The position numbers and the translations under genes were made by a program. From positions 26,629,501-26,693,500 of the forward strand of contig CP114481.1 in the NCBI GenBank assembly GCA_027186245.1: a stretch of DNA of 64,000 nt, given 5' to 3'. The notes under the pieces are model-generated. The model searched no databases and had not been told where the DNA came from. It saw only the letters and a list, made by a program, of their open reading frames with translations. Every line of letters starts with the position of its first letter. Position 1 is the first letter of the stretch. Shown one piece after another: positions 37,901 through 50,547 of the stretch. Source of the stretch: Coriaria nepalensis. Its lineage: Eukaryota; Streptophyta; Magnoliopsida; Cucurbitales; Coriariaceae.

Positions 37901-39450
37901 TAGAATGATTTAATGACTAAAAGAGGCGCAATAATATGACTTTAAGCCTAAAACAATGCGTGGTTGCCTTCAATAGATCAATTACAAGTTATGCTTGAAA
38001 GTCGTGTCTTAAATGCAAAAATAGAATTGGTTCGAAGTGCTTTCAAACAATTTAATGAAATGAAAAGACTGAATGATATACTTTTTAAGGCTAAAATAAT
38101 GCATTGTTGTCGTCAATAAATTAATTGCAAGTTATGTAAGAAAATCATGTTTGAAAGGCGAAAATAGAATTCGTTCAACTTAATTTAGAATGATTTAATG
38201 ACTGGATGACACTCAATGACAAGACTTTAAGGCTAAACAAATGCATTGTTGACTTCAATAGATTAACTCCAAGTTATGCACGAAAGTCATGTTTAAAGGC
38301 CGAATTTTGTTTGTAGCGATTTAGAATGATTTAATGACTAAAAGAGACGCAATAATATGAATTTTAGGCTAAAAAAATGCATAGTTGCCTTCAATAGATC
38401 AATTACAAGTTATGCATGAAAGTCGTGTCTGAAATGCAAAAATAGAATTGGTTCGAAGTGCTTTGAAACAATTTAACGAATTGAAAAGACTGAATGAAAT
38501 ACTTTTTAAGGCTAAAATACTGCATTGTTGTCGTCAATAAATTAATTGCAAGTTATGTAAGAAAATCATGTTTGAACGGCGAAAGTAGAATTCATTCAAC
38601 TTAATTTTGAATGATTTAATGACTGGATGAGACTCAATGACAAGACTTTAAGGCTAAACAAATGCATTGTTGCCTTCAATAGATTAACTGCAAGTTATGC
38701 ACGAAAGTCATGTTGAAAGGCCGAATTTCGTTCGAAGCGATTTAGAATGATTTAATGACTAAAAGAGACGCAATAATATGAATTTTAAGCTAAAAAAATG
38801 CATAGTTGCCTTCAATAGATCAATTACAAGTTATGCATGAAAGTCGTGTCTTAAATGCAAAAATAGAATTGGTTCGAAGTGCTTTGAAACAATTTAACGA
38901 ATTGAAAAGGCTGAATGCTATACTTTCTAAGGCTAAAATAATGCATTGTTGTCGTCAATAAATTAATTGCAAGTTATGTAAGAAAATCATGTTTGAACGG
39001 TGAAAATAGAATTCGTTCAACTTAATTTTGAATGATTTAATGACTGGATGAGACTCAATGACAAGACTTTAAGGCTAAACAAATGCATTGTTGCCTTCAA
39101 TAGATTAACTGCAAGTTATGCACGAAAGTCATGTTGAAAGGCCGAATTTCGTTCGAAGCGATTTAGAATGATTTAATGACTAAAAGAGACGCAATAATAT
39201 GAATTTTAAGCTAAAAAAATGCATAGTTGCCTTCAATAGATCAATTACAAGTTATGCATGAAAGTCGTGTCTTAAATGCAAAAATAGAATTGGTTCGAAG
39301 TGCTTTGAAACAATTTAACGAATTGAAAAGGCTGAATGCTATACTTTTTAAGGCTAAAATAATGCATTGTTGTCGTCAATAAATTAATTGCCAGTTATGT
39401 AAGAAAATCATGTTTGAAGGGTGAAAATAGAATTCGTTCAACTTAATTTA
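34956..39450. repeat. 4.5-kb higher-order repeat, copy 1 (4,495 bp)
   Basis: Ten trimers and one B-C dimer, with unit starts at 34956, 35377, 35798, 36219 (dimer), 36504, 36925, 37346, 37767, 38188, 38609 and 39030. Marks in order: gagattcaatg with gcaacaatatg; gcaacttatg with aaaaaaagaattgg; gagacacaatg with tgcatggctgcc; the dimer; ttttaagct with ggctgaatgctatac; gttgctttc with ggcggaattt; gtatgatttattgactag; aaaccaatgc with aatgcgtgg; aactccaag with tttgtttgtagcg; then two sisters of the 36504 type. The last two are absent from the later copies. Confidence 0.9.
36219..36503 (+). repeat. B-C dimer without an A monomer (285 bp), occurrence 1
   Basis: After a C monomer ending gcgaaaacaaaattcattcg the next unit is B (gaatgatttaatgactaaaa with gagatgcaataat and aaggataaaaaaatgc) followed by C with actctatgatatac. 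The 136-bp A monomer is missing, giving 142+143 bp. The joint falls in the gaatgattta opening shared by A and B, so recombination between adjacent monomers in register explains it. The dimer removes one CENP-B-box-like motif and one GAATTC from the regular spacing. Confidence 0.93.
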
Positions 39451-40713
39451 GAATGATTTAATGACTGGATGAGATTCAATGACATTACTTTAAGGCTAAA
39501 CAAATGCATTGTTGCCTTCAATAGATTAACTGCAAGTTATGCACGAAAGTCATGTTTAAAGGCCGAATTTCGTTCGAAGCGATTTAGAATGATTTAATGA
39601 CTAAAAGAGACGCAACAATATGACTTTAAGGCTAAAAAAATGCATAGTTGCCTTCAATAGATCAATTACAAGTTATGCATGAAAGTCGTGTCTTAAATAC
39701 AAAAATAGAATTGGTTCGAAGTGCTTTCAAACAATTTAATGATATGAAAAGACTCAATGATATACTTTTTAAGGCTAAAATAATGCATTGTTGTCGTCAA
39801 TAAATTAATTGCAAGTTATGTAAGAAAATCATGTTTGAAGGGTGAAAATAGAATTCGTTCAACTTAATTTAGAATGATTTAATGACTGGATGAGACTCAA
39901 TGACATTACTTTAAGGCTAAACAAATGCATTGTTGCCTTCAATAGATTAACTGCAACTTATGCACGAAAGTCATGTTTAAAGGCCGAATTTCGTTCGAAG
40001 CAATTTAGAATGATTTAATGACTAAAAGAGACGCAATAATATGACTTTAAGGCTAAAAAAATGCATAGTTGCCTTCAATAGATCAATTACAAGTTATGCA
40101 TGAAAGTCGTGTCTTAAATACAAAAAAAGAATTGGTTCGAAGTGCTTTCAAACAATTTAATGAATTGAAAAGACTGAATGATATACTTTTTAAGGCTAAA
40201 ATATTGCATTGTTGTTGTCAATAAATTAATTGCAAGTTATGTATGAAAATCATGTTTGAAAGGCGAAAATAGAATTCGTTCAACTTAATTTAGAATGATT
40301 TAATGACTGGATGAGACACAATGACAAGACTTTAAGGCTAAACAAATGCATTTTTGCCTTCAATAGATTAACTGCAAGTTATGCACGAAAGTCATGTTTA
40401 AAGGCCGAATTTCGTTCGAAGCAATTTAGATATATTTAGTGACTAAAAGAGGCGCAATAATATGACTTTAAGGCTAAAAAAATGCATGGCTGCCTTCAAT
40501 AGACCAATTACAAGTTATGCATGAAAATCGTGTCTTAAAGGCAAAAATATAATTGGTTCGAAGTGCTTTGAAACAATTTAATGATATGAAAAGACTCAAT
40601 GATATACTTTGTAAGGCTAAAATAATGCATTGTTGTCGTCAATAAATTAATTGCATGTTGTGTAAGAAAATCCTGTTTGAAGGGCGAAAACAAAATTCAT
40701 TCGAATTAATTTA

Positions 40714-40998
40714 GAATGATTTAATGACTAAAAGAGATGCAATAATATGAATTTAAGGATAAAAAAATGCATAGTTGCCTTCAATAGATCAATTACAAGT
40801 TATGCATGAAGGTCGTGTTTTAAATGCAAAAATAGAATTGGTTCGAAGTGCTTTCAAACAATTTAATGATATGAAAAGACTCTATGATATACTTTTTAAG
40901 GCTAAAATAATGCATTGTTGTCGTCAATAAATTAATTGCAAGTTATGTAAGAAAATCATGTTTGAAAGGTGAAAATAGAATTCGTTCAACTTAATTTA
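40714..40998 (+). repeat. B-C dimer without an A monomer (285 bp), occurrence 2
   Basis: Same unit as at 36219, with the same left neighbour and the same private marks (aaggataaaa, gaaggtcgtgttttaaatgc, actctatg). It is the dimer of the second 4.5-kb copy, which shows that the A loss happened once and was then spread by amplification of the higher-order repeat. Confidence 0.93.
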
Positions 40999-41840
40999 GA
41001 ATGATTTAATGACTGGATGAGACTCAATGACAAGACTTTAAGGCTAAACAAATGCATTGTTGCCTTCAATAGATTAACTGCAAGTTATGCACGAAAGTCA
41101 TGTTGAAAGGCCGAATTTCGTTCGAAGCGATTTAGAATGATTTAATGACTAAAAGAGACGCAATAATATGAATTTTAAGCTAAAAAAATGCATAGTTGCC
41201 TTCAATAGATCAATTACAAGTTATGCATGAAAGTCGTGTCTTAAATGCAAAAATAGAATTGGTTCGAAGTGCTTTGAAACAATTTAACGAATTGAAAAGG
41301 CTGAATGCTATACTTTTTAAGGCTAAAATAATGCATTGTTGTCGTCAATAAATTAATTGCAAGTTATGTAAGAAAATCATGTTTGAACGGTGAAAATAGA
41401 ATTCGTTCAACTTAATTTTGAATGATTTAATGACTGGATGAGACTCAATGACAAGACTTTAAGGCTAAACAAATGCATTGTTGCTTTCAATAGATTAACT
41501 GCAAGTTATGCACGAAAGTCATGTTTAAAGGCGGAATTTCGTTCGAAGCAATTTAGAATGATTTAATGACTAAAAGAGGAGCAATAATATGACCTTAAGG
41601 CTAAAAAAATGCATAGTTGCCTTCAATAGATCAATTACAAGTTATTAATGAAAGTCGTGTCTTAAACGCAAAAATATAATTGGTTCGAAGTGCTTTGAAA
41701 CAATTTAATGAAATGAAAAGACTGAATGATATACTTTTTAAGGCTAAAATAATGCATTGTTGTCGTAAATAAATTAATTGCATGTTATGTAAGAAAATCC
41801 TGTTTGAAGGGCGAAAATAAAATTCATTCGAATTAATTTA

Positions 41841-44800
41841 GTATGATTTATTGACTAGAAGAGACTCAGTGACATGACTTTAAGGCTAAACAAATGCATT
41901 GTTGCCTTCAATAGATCAACTGCAAGTTATGCACGAAAGTCATGTTTAAAGGCCGAATTTCATTCGAAGTAATTTAGAATGATTTAATGACTAAAAGAGG
42001 CGCAATAATATGACTTTAAGGCTAAAAAAATGCATAGTTGCCTTCAATAGATCAATTACAAGTTATGCATGAAAGTCGTGTCTTAAATGCAAAAATAGAA
42101 TTGGTTCGAAGTGCTTTCAAACAATTTAATGAAATGAAAAGACTGAATGATATACTTTGTAAGGCTAAAATAATGCATTGTTGTCGTCAATAAATTAATT
42201 GCAAGTTATGTAAGAAAATCATGTTTGAAAGGCGAAAATAGAATTCGTTCAACTGAATTTAGAATGATTTAGTGACTGGATGACACTCAATGACAAGACT
42301 TTAAGGCTAAACAAATGCACTGTTGACTTCAATAGATTAACTGCAAGTTATGCATGAAAGTCATGTTTAAAGGCCGAATTTCGTTCGAAGCGATTTAGAA
42401 TGATTTAATGACTAAAAGAGACGCAATAATATGAATTTTAGGCTAAAAAAATGCATAGTTGCCTTCAATAGATCAATTACAAGTTATGCATGAAAGTCGT
42501 GTCTTAAATACAAAAATAGAATAGGTTCGAAGTGCTTTCAAACAATTTAATGATCTGAAAAGACTCAATGATATACTTTTTAAGGCTAAAATAATGCATT
42601 GTTGTCGTCAATAAATTAATTGCAAGTTATGTAAGAAAATCATGTTTGAAGGGTGAAAATAGAATTCGTTCAACTTAATTTAGAATGATTTAATGACTGG
42701 ATGAGACTCAATGACATTACTTTAAGGCTAAACAAATGCATTGTTGCCTTCAATAGATTAACTGCAACTTATGCACGAAAGTCATGTTTAAAGGCCGAAT
42801 TTCGTTCGAAGCAATTTCGAATGATTTAATGACTAAAAGAGACGCAATAATATGACTTTAAGGCTAAAAAAATGCATAGTTGCCTTCAATAGATCAATTA
42901 CAAGTTATGCATGAAAGTCGTGTCTTAAATACAAAAAAAGAATTGGTTCGAAGTGCTTTCAAACAATTTAATGAATTGAAAAGACTGAATGATATACTTT
43001 TTAAGGCTAAAATATTGCATTGTTGTTGTCAATAAATTAATTGCAAGTTATGTATGAAAATCAAGTTTGAAAGGCGAAAATAGAATTCGTTCAACTTAAT
43101 TTAGAATGATTTAATGACTGGATGAGACTCAATGACATGACTTTAAGGCTAAACCAATGCATTGTTGCCTTTAATAGATCAACTGCAAGTTATGCACGAA
43201 AGTCATGTTTAAAGGTCGAATTTCGTTCGAAGTAATTTAGAATGATTTAATGACTAAAAGAGGCGCAATAATATGACTTTAAGCCTAAAACAATGCGTGG
43301 TTGCCTTCAATAGATCAATTACAAGTTATGCTTGAAAGTCGTGTCTTAAATGCAAAAATAGAATTGGTTCGAAGTGCTTTCAAACAATTTAATGAAATGA
43401 AAAGACTGAATGATATACTTTTTAAGGCTAAAATAATGCATTGTTGTCGTCAATAAATTAATTGCAAGTTATGTAAGAAAATCATGTTTGAAAGGCGAAA
43501 ATAGAATTCGTTCAACTTAATTTAGAATGATTTAATGACTGGATGACACTCAATGACAAGACTTTAAGGCTAAACAAATGCATTGTTGCTTTCAATAGAT
43601 TAACTGCAAGTTATGCACGAAAGTCATGTTTAAAGGCGGAATTTCGTTCGAAGCAATTTAGAATGATTTAATGACTAAAAGAGGAGCAATAATATGACCT
43701 TAAGGCTAAAAAAATGCATAGTTGCCTTCAATAGATCAATTACAAGTTATTAATGAAAGTCGTGTCTTAAACGCAAAAATATAATTGGTTCGAAGTGCTT
43801 TGAAACAATTTAATGAAATGAAAAGACTGAATGATATACTTTTTAAGGCTAAAATAATGCATTGTTGTCGTAAATAAATTAATTGCATGTTATGTAAGAA
43901 AATCCTGTTTGAAGGGCGAAAATAAAATTCATTCGAATTCATTTAGTATGATTTATTGACTAGAAGAGACTCAGTGACATGACTTTAAGGCTAAACAAAT
44001 GCATTGTTGCCTTCAATAGATCAACTGCAAGTTATGCACGAAAGTCATGTTTAAAGGCCGAATTTCATTCGAAGTAATTTAGAATGATTTAATGACTAAA
44101 AGAGGCGCAATAATATGACTTTAAGGCTAAAAAAATGCATAGTTGCCTTCAATAGATCAATTACAAGTTATGCATGAAAGTCGTGTCTTAAATGCAAAAA
44201 TAGAATTGGTTCGAAGTGCTTTCAAACAATTTAATGAAATGAAAAGACTGAATGATATACTTTTTAAGGCTAAAATAATGCATTGTTGTCGTCAATAAAT
44301 TAATTGCAAGTTATGTAAGAAAATCATGTTTGAAAGGCGAAAATAGAATTCGTTCAACTGAATTTAGAATGATTTAGTGACTGGATGACACTCAATGACA
44401 AGACTTTAAGGCTAAACAAATGCACTGTTGACTTCAATAGATTAACTGCAAGTTATGCATGAAAGTCATGTTTAAAGGCCGAATTTCGTTCGAAGCGATT
44501 TAGAATGATTTAATGACTAAAAGAGACGCAATAATATGAATTTTAGGCTAAAAAAATGCATAGTTGCCTTCAATAGATCAATTACAAGTTATGCATGAAA
44601 GTCGTGTCTTAAATACAAAAATAGAATAGGTTCGAAGTGCTTTCAAACAATTTAATGATCTGAAAAGACTCAATGATATACTTTTTAAGGCTAAAATAAT
44701 GCATTGTTGTCGTCAATAAATTAATTGCAAGTTATGTAAGAAAATCATGTTTGAAGGGTGAAAATAGAATTCGTTCAACTTAATTTAGAATGATTTATTG

Positions 44801-46051
44801 ACTGGATGAGACTCAATGACATTACTTTAAGGCTAAACAAATGCATTGTTGCCTTCAATAGATTAACTGCAACTTATGCACGAAAGTCATGTTTAAAGGC
44901 CGAATTTCGTTCGAAGCAATTTCGAATGATTTAATGACTAAAAGAGACGCAATAATATGACTTTAAGGCTAAAAAAATGCATAGTTGCCTTCAATAGATC
45001 AATTACAAGTTATGCATGAAAGTCGTGTCTTAAATACAAAAAAAGAATTGGTTCGAAGTGCTTTCAAACAATTTAATGAATTGAAAAGACTGAATGATAT
45101 ACTTTTTAAGGCTAAAATATTGCATTGTTGTTGTCAATAAATTAATTGCAAGTTATGTATGAAAATCAAGTTTGAAAGGCGAAAATAGAATTCGTTCAAC
45201 TTAATTTAGAATGATTTAATGACTGGATGAGACTCAATGACATGACTTTAAGGCTAAACCAATGCATTGTTGCCTTTAATAGATCAACTGCAAGTTATGC
45301 ACGAAAGTCATGTTTAAAGGTCGAATTTCGTTCGAAGTAATTTAGAATGATTTAATGACTAAAAGAGGCGCAATAATATGACTTTAAGCCTAAAACAATG
45401 CGTGGTTGCCTTCAATAGATCAATTACAAGTTATGCTTGAAAGTCGTGTCTTAAATGCAAAAATAGAATTGGTTCGAAGTGCTTTCAAACAATTTAATGA
45501 AATGAAAAGACTGAATGATATACTTTTTAAGGCTAAAATAATGCATTGTTGTCGTCAATAAATTAATTGCAAGTTATGTAAGAAAATCATGTTTGAAAGG
45601 CGAAAATAGAATTCGTTCTACTTAATTTAGAATGATTTAATGACTGGATGACACTCAATGACAAGACTTTAAGGCTAAACAAATGCATTGTTGACTTCAA
45701 TAGATTAACTCCAAGTTATGCACGAAAGTCATGTTTAAAGGCCGAATTTTGTTTGTAGCGATTTAGAATGATTTAATGACTAAAAGAGACGCAATAATAT
45801 GAATTTTAGGCTAAAAAAATGCATAGTTGCCTTCAATAGATCAATTACAAGTTATGCATGAAAGTCGTGTCTTAAATGCAAAAATAGAATTGGTTCGAAG
45901 TGCTTTGAAACAATTTAACGAATTGAAAAGGCTGAATGCTATACTTTTTAAGGCTAAAATAATGCATTGTTGTCGTCAATAAATTAATTGCCAGTTATGT
46001 AAGAAAATCATGTTTGAAGGGTGAAAATAGAATTCGTTCAACTTAATTTAA
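41841..46051. repeat. 2,105-bp internal tandem duplication (five trimers)
   Basis: The distinctive gtatgatttattgactagaag opening occurs at 41841 and 43946, exactly 2,105 bp apart, and the following trimers repeat in order (gcactgttgac; atttcgaatg with caagtttgaaagg; aaaccaatgc; gatgacactc). The joint is the hybrid trimer at 43525. A private difference is gaattcatttag at about 43936 against gaattaatttag elsewhere. Confidence 0.88.
43525..43945. repeat. Hybrid trimer at the duplication joint
   Basis: The trimer starts like the gacactc type (gatgacactcaatgacaag) but within A changes to the gttgctttc, ggcggaattt, gaggagc and gaccttaagg type otherwise found at 36925, 41420, 48021, 52517 and 61643. 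The switch lies in A between about 43550 and 43588. It is the crossover product that sends the order back to the gtatgatttattg trimer. A 68-codon open stretch on the minus strand (43736-43942) falls here and is only a side effect of variants removing stops. Confidence 0.85.
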
Positions 46052-49000
46052 GAATGATTTAATGACTGGATGAGATTCAATGACATTACTTTAAGGCTAA
46101 ACAAATGCATTGTTGCCTTCAATAGATTAACTGCAAGTTATGCACGAAAGTCATGTTTAAAGGCCGAATTTCGTTCGAAGCGATTTAGAATGATTTAATG
46201 ACTAAAAGAGACGCAACAATATGACTTTAAGGCTAAAAAAATGCATAGTTGCCTTCAATAGATCAATTACAAGTTATGCATGAAAGTCGTGTCTTAAATA
46301 CAAAAATAGAATTGGTTCGAAGTGCTTTCAAACAATTTAATGATATGAAAAGACTCAATGATATACTTTTTAAGGCTAAAATAATGCATTGTTGTCGTCA
46401 ATAAATTAATTGCAAGTTATGTAAGAAAATCATGTTTGAAGGGTGAAAATAGAATTCGTTGAACTTAATTTAGAATGATTTAATGACTGGATGAGACTCA
46501 ATGACATTACTTTAAGGCTAAACAAATGCATTGTTGCCTTCAATAGATTAACTGCAACTTATGCACGAAAGTCATGTTTAAAGGCCGAATTTCGTTCGAA
46601 GCAATTTAGAATGATTTAATGACTAAAAGAGACGCAATAATATGACTTTAAGGCTAAAAAAATGCATAGTTGCCTTCAATAGATCAATTACAAGTTATGC
46701 ATGAAAGTCGTGTCTTAAATACAAAAAAAGAATTGGTTCGAAGTGCTTTCAAACAATTTAATGAATTGAAAAGACTGAATGATATACTTTTTAAGGCTAA
46801 AATATTGCATTGTTGTGGTCAATAAATTAATTGCAAGTTATGTATGAAAATCATGTTTGAAAGGCGAAAATAGAATTCGTTCAACTTAATTTAGAATGAT
46901 TTAATGACTGGATGAGACACAATGACAAGACTTTAAGGCTAAACAAATGCATTTTTGCCTTCAATAGATTAACTGCAAGTTATGCACGAAAGTCATGTTT
47001 AAAGGCCGAATTTCGTTCGAAGCAATTTAGATATATTTAATGACTAAAAGAGGCGCAATAATATGACTTTAAGGCTAAAAAAATGCATGGCTGCCTTCAA
47101 TAGATCAATTACAAGTTATGCATGAAAATCGTGTCTTAAAGGCAAAAATATAATTGGTTCGAAGTGCTTTGAAACAATTTAATGATATGAAAAGACTCAA
47201 TGATATACTTTGTAAGGCTAAAATAATGCATTGTTGTCGTCAATAAATTAATTGCATGTTGTGTAAGAAAATCCTGTTTGAAGGGCGAAAACAAAATTCA
47301 TTCGAATTAATTTAGAATGATTTAATGACTAAAAGAGATGCAATAATATGAATTTAAGGATAAAAAAATGCATAGTTGCCTTCAATAGATCAATTACAAG
47401 TTATGCATGAAGGTCGTGTTTTAAATGCAAAAATAGAATTGGTTCGAAGTGCTTTCAAACAATTTAATGATATGAAAAGACTCTATGATATACTTTTTAA
47501 GGCTAAAATAATGCATTGTTGTCGTCAATAAATTAATTGCAAGTTATGTAAGAAAATCATGTTTGAAAGGTGAAAATAGAATTCGTTCAACTTAATTTAG
47601 AATGATTTAATGACTGGATGAGACTCAATGACAAGACTTTAAGGCTAAACAAATGCATTGTTGCCTTCAATAGATTAACTGCAAGTTATGCACGAAAGTC
47701 ATGTTGAAAGGCCGAATTTCGTTCGAAGCGATTTAGAATGATTTAATGACTAAAAGAGACGCAATAATATGAATTTTAAGCTAAAAAAATGCATAGTTGC
47801 CTTCAATAGATCAATTACAAGTTATGCATGAAAGTCGTGTCTTAAATGCAAAAATAGAATTGGTTCGAAGTGCTTTGAAACAATTTAACGAATTGAAAAG
47901 GCTGAATGCTATACTTTTTAAGGCTAAAATAATGCATTGTTGTCGTCAATAAATTAATTGCAAGTTATGTAAGAAAATCATGTTTGAACGGTGAAAATAG
48001 AATTCGTTCAACTTAATTTTGAATGATTTAATGACTGGATGAGACTCAATGACAAGACTTTAAGGCTAAACAAATGCATTGTTGCTTTCAATAGATTAAC
48101 TGCAAGTTATGCACGAAAGTCATGTTTAAAGGCGGAATTTCGTTCGAAGCAATTTAGAATGATTTAATGACTAAAAGAGGAGCAATAATATGACCTTAAG
48201 GCTAAAAAAATGCATAGTTGCCTTCAATAGATCAATTACAAGTTATTAATGAAAGTCGTGTCTTAAACGCAAAAATATAATTGGTTCGAAGTGCTTTGAA
48301 ACAATTTAATGAAATGAAAAGACTGAATGATATACTTTTTAAGGCTAAAATAATGCATTGTTGTCGTAAATAAATTAATTGCATGTTATGTAAGAAAATC
48401 CTGTTTGAAGGGCGAAAATAAAATTCATTCGAATTAATTTAGTATGATTTATTGACTAGAAGAGACTCAGTGACATGACTTTAAGGCTAAACAAATGCAT
48501 TGTTGCCTTCAATAGATCAACTGCAAGTTATGCACGAAAGTCATGTTTAAAGGCCGAATTTCATTCGAAGTAATTTAGAATGATTTAATGACTAAAAGAG
48601 GCGCAATAATATGACTTTAAGGCTAAAAAAATGCATAGTTGCCTTCAATAGATCAATTACAAGTTATGCATGAAAGTCGTGTCTTAAATGCAAAAATAGA
48701 ATTGGTTCGAAGTGCTTTCAAACAATTTAATGAAATGAAAAGACTGAATGATATACTTTGTAAGGCTAAAATAATGCATTGTTGTCGTCAATAAATTAAT
48801 TACAAGTTATGTAAGAAAATCATGTTTGAAAGGCGAAAATAGAATTCGTTCAACTTAATTTAGAATGATTTAGTGACTGGATGACACTCAATGACAAGAC
48901 TTTAAGGCTAAACAAATGCACTGTTGACTTCAATAGATTAACTGCAAGTTATGCATGAAAGTCATGTTTAAAGGCCGAATTTCGTTCGAAGCGATTTAGA

Positions 49001-50547
49001 ATGATTTAATGACTAAAAGAGACGCAATAATATGAATTTTAGGCTAAAAAAATGCATAGTTGCCTTCAATAGATCAATTACAAGTTATGCATGAAAGTCG
49101 TGTCTTAAATACAAAAATAGAATAGGTTCGAAGTGCTTTCAAACAATTTAATGATCTGAAAAGACTCAATGATATACTTTTTAAGGCTAAAATAATGCAT
49201 TGTTGTCGTCAATAAATTAATTGCAAGTTATGTAAGAAAATCATGTTTGAAGGGTGAAAATAGAATTCGTTCAACTTAATTTAGAATGATTTAATGACTG
49301 GATGAGACTCAATGACATTACTTTAAGGCTAAACAAATGCATTGTTGCCTTCAATAGATTAACTGCAACTTATGCACGAAAGTCATGTTTAAAGGCCGAA
49401 TTTCGTTCGAAGCAATTTCGAATGATTTAATGACTAAAAGAGACGCAATAATATGACTTTAAGGCTAAAAAAATGCATAGTTGCCTTCAATAGATCAATT
49501 ACAAGTTATGCATGAAAGTCGTGTCTTAAATACAAAAAAAGAATTGGTTCGAGGTGCTTTCAAACAATTTAATGAATTGAAAAGACTGAATGATATACTT
49601 TTTAAGGCTAAAATATTGCATTGTTGTTGTCAATAAATTAATTGCAAGTTATGTATGAAAATCAAGTTTGAAAGGCGAAAATAGAATTCGTTCAACTTAA
49701 TTTAGAATGATTTAATGACTGGATGAGACTCAATGACATGACTTTAAGGCTAAACCAATGCATTGTTGCCTTTAATAGATCAACTGCAAGTTATGCACGA
49801 AAGTCATGTTTAAAGGTCGAATTTCGTTCGAAGTAATTTAGAATGATTTAATGACTAAAAGAGGCGCAATAATATGACTTTAAGCCTAAAACAATGCGTG
49901 GTTGCCTTCAATAGATCAATTACAAGTTATGCTTGAAAGTCGTGTCTTAAATGCAAAAATAGAATTGGTTCGAAGTGCTTTCAAACAATTTAATGAAATG
50001 AAAAGACTGAATGATATACTTTTTAAGGCTAAAATAATGCATTGTTGTCGTCAATAAATTAATTGCAAGTTATGTAAGAAAATCATGTTTGAAAGGCGAA
50101 AATAGAATTCGTTCTACTTAATTTAGAATGATTTAATGACTGGATGACACTCAATGACAAGACTTTAAGGCTAAACAAATGCATTGTTGACTTCAATAGA
50201 TTAACTCCAAGTTATGCACGAAAGTCATGTTTAAAGGCCGAATTTTGTTTGTAGCGATTTAGAATGATTTAATGACTAAAAGAGACGCAATAATATGAAT
50301 TTTAGGCTAAAAAAATGCATAGTTGCCTTCAATAGATCAATTACAAGTTATGCATGAAAGTCGTGTCTTAAATGCAAAAATAGAATTGGTTCGAAGTGCT
50401 TTGAAACAATTTAACGAATTGAAAAGGCTGAATGCTATACTTTTTAAGGCTAAAATAATGCATTGTTGTCGTCAATAAATTAATTGCCAGTTATGTAAGA
50501 AAATCATGTTTGAAGGGTGAAAATAGAATTCGTTCAACTTAATTTAA
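46052..50547. repeat. 4.5-kb higher-order repeat, copy 3 (4,496 bp)
   Basis: Unit starts are 46052, 46473, 46894, 47315 (dimer), 47600, 48021, 48442, 48863, 49284, 49705 and 50126. It keeps the gcactgttgac and atttcgaatg trimers of copy 2 without the 2,105-bp extra. Shared private marks with copy 4 are gttgtggtc (46814 and 51310), aattacaagttatgtaag (near 48797 and 53293) and gaggtgc (49551 and 54047). A substitution at 46461 (gttgaac) is private to this copy. The last trimer is 422 bp. Confidence 0.92.
47315..47599 (+). repeat. B-C dimer without an A monomer (285 bp), occurrence 3
   Basis: Dimer of the third 4.5-kb copy, identical in marks and context to the previous ones: it follows the gagacacaatg trimer and precedes the ttttaagct trimer at 47600. 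Confidence 0.93.

Larger units (their letters stand above)
39451..46051. repeat. 4.5-kb higher-order repeat, copy 2, enlarged to 6,601 bp
   Basis: Unit starts are 39451, 39872, 40293, 40714 (dimer), 40999, 41420, 41841, 42262, 42683, 43104, 43525, 43946, 44367, 44788, 45209 and 45630. The first seven units follow copy 1. Then come a gcactgttgac trimer (42262), a gcaacttatg trimer with atttcgaatg (42683) and an aaaccaatgc trimer (43104). The five-trimer section starting at 41841 is repeated from 43946, adding 2,105 bp. The final trimer is 422 bp because of an extra a (aatttaagaatg). Confidence 0.9.

Noticed and set aside
43736..43942. A 68-codon open reading frame on the minus strand
   Set aside because: It lies within one hybrid trimer of the satellite, where variants remove stops that most trimers have. 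The translation is low-complexity with no recognisable domain, and the frame does not persist because 421 is not a multiple of three.
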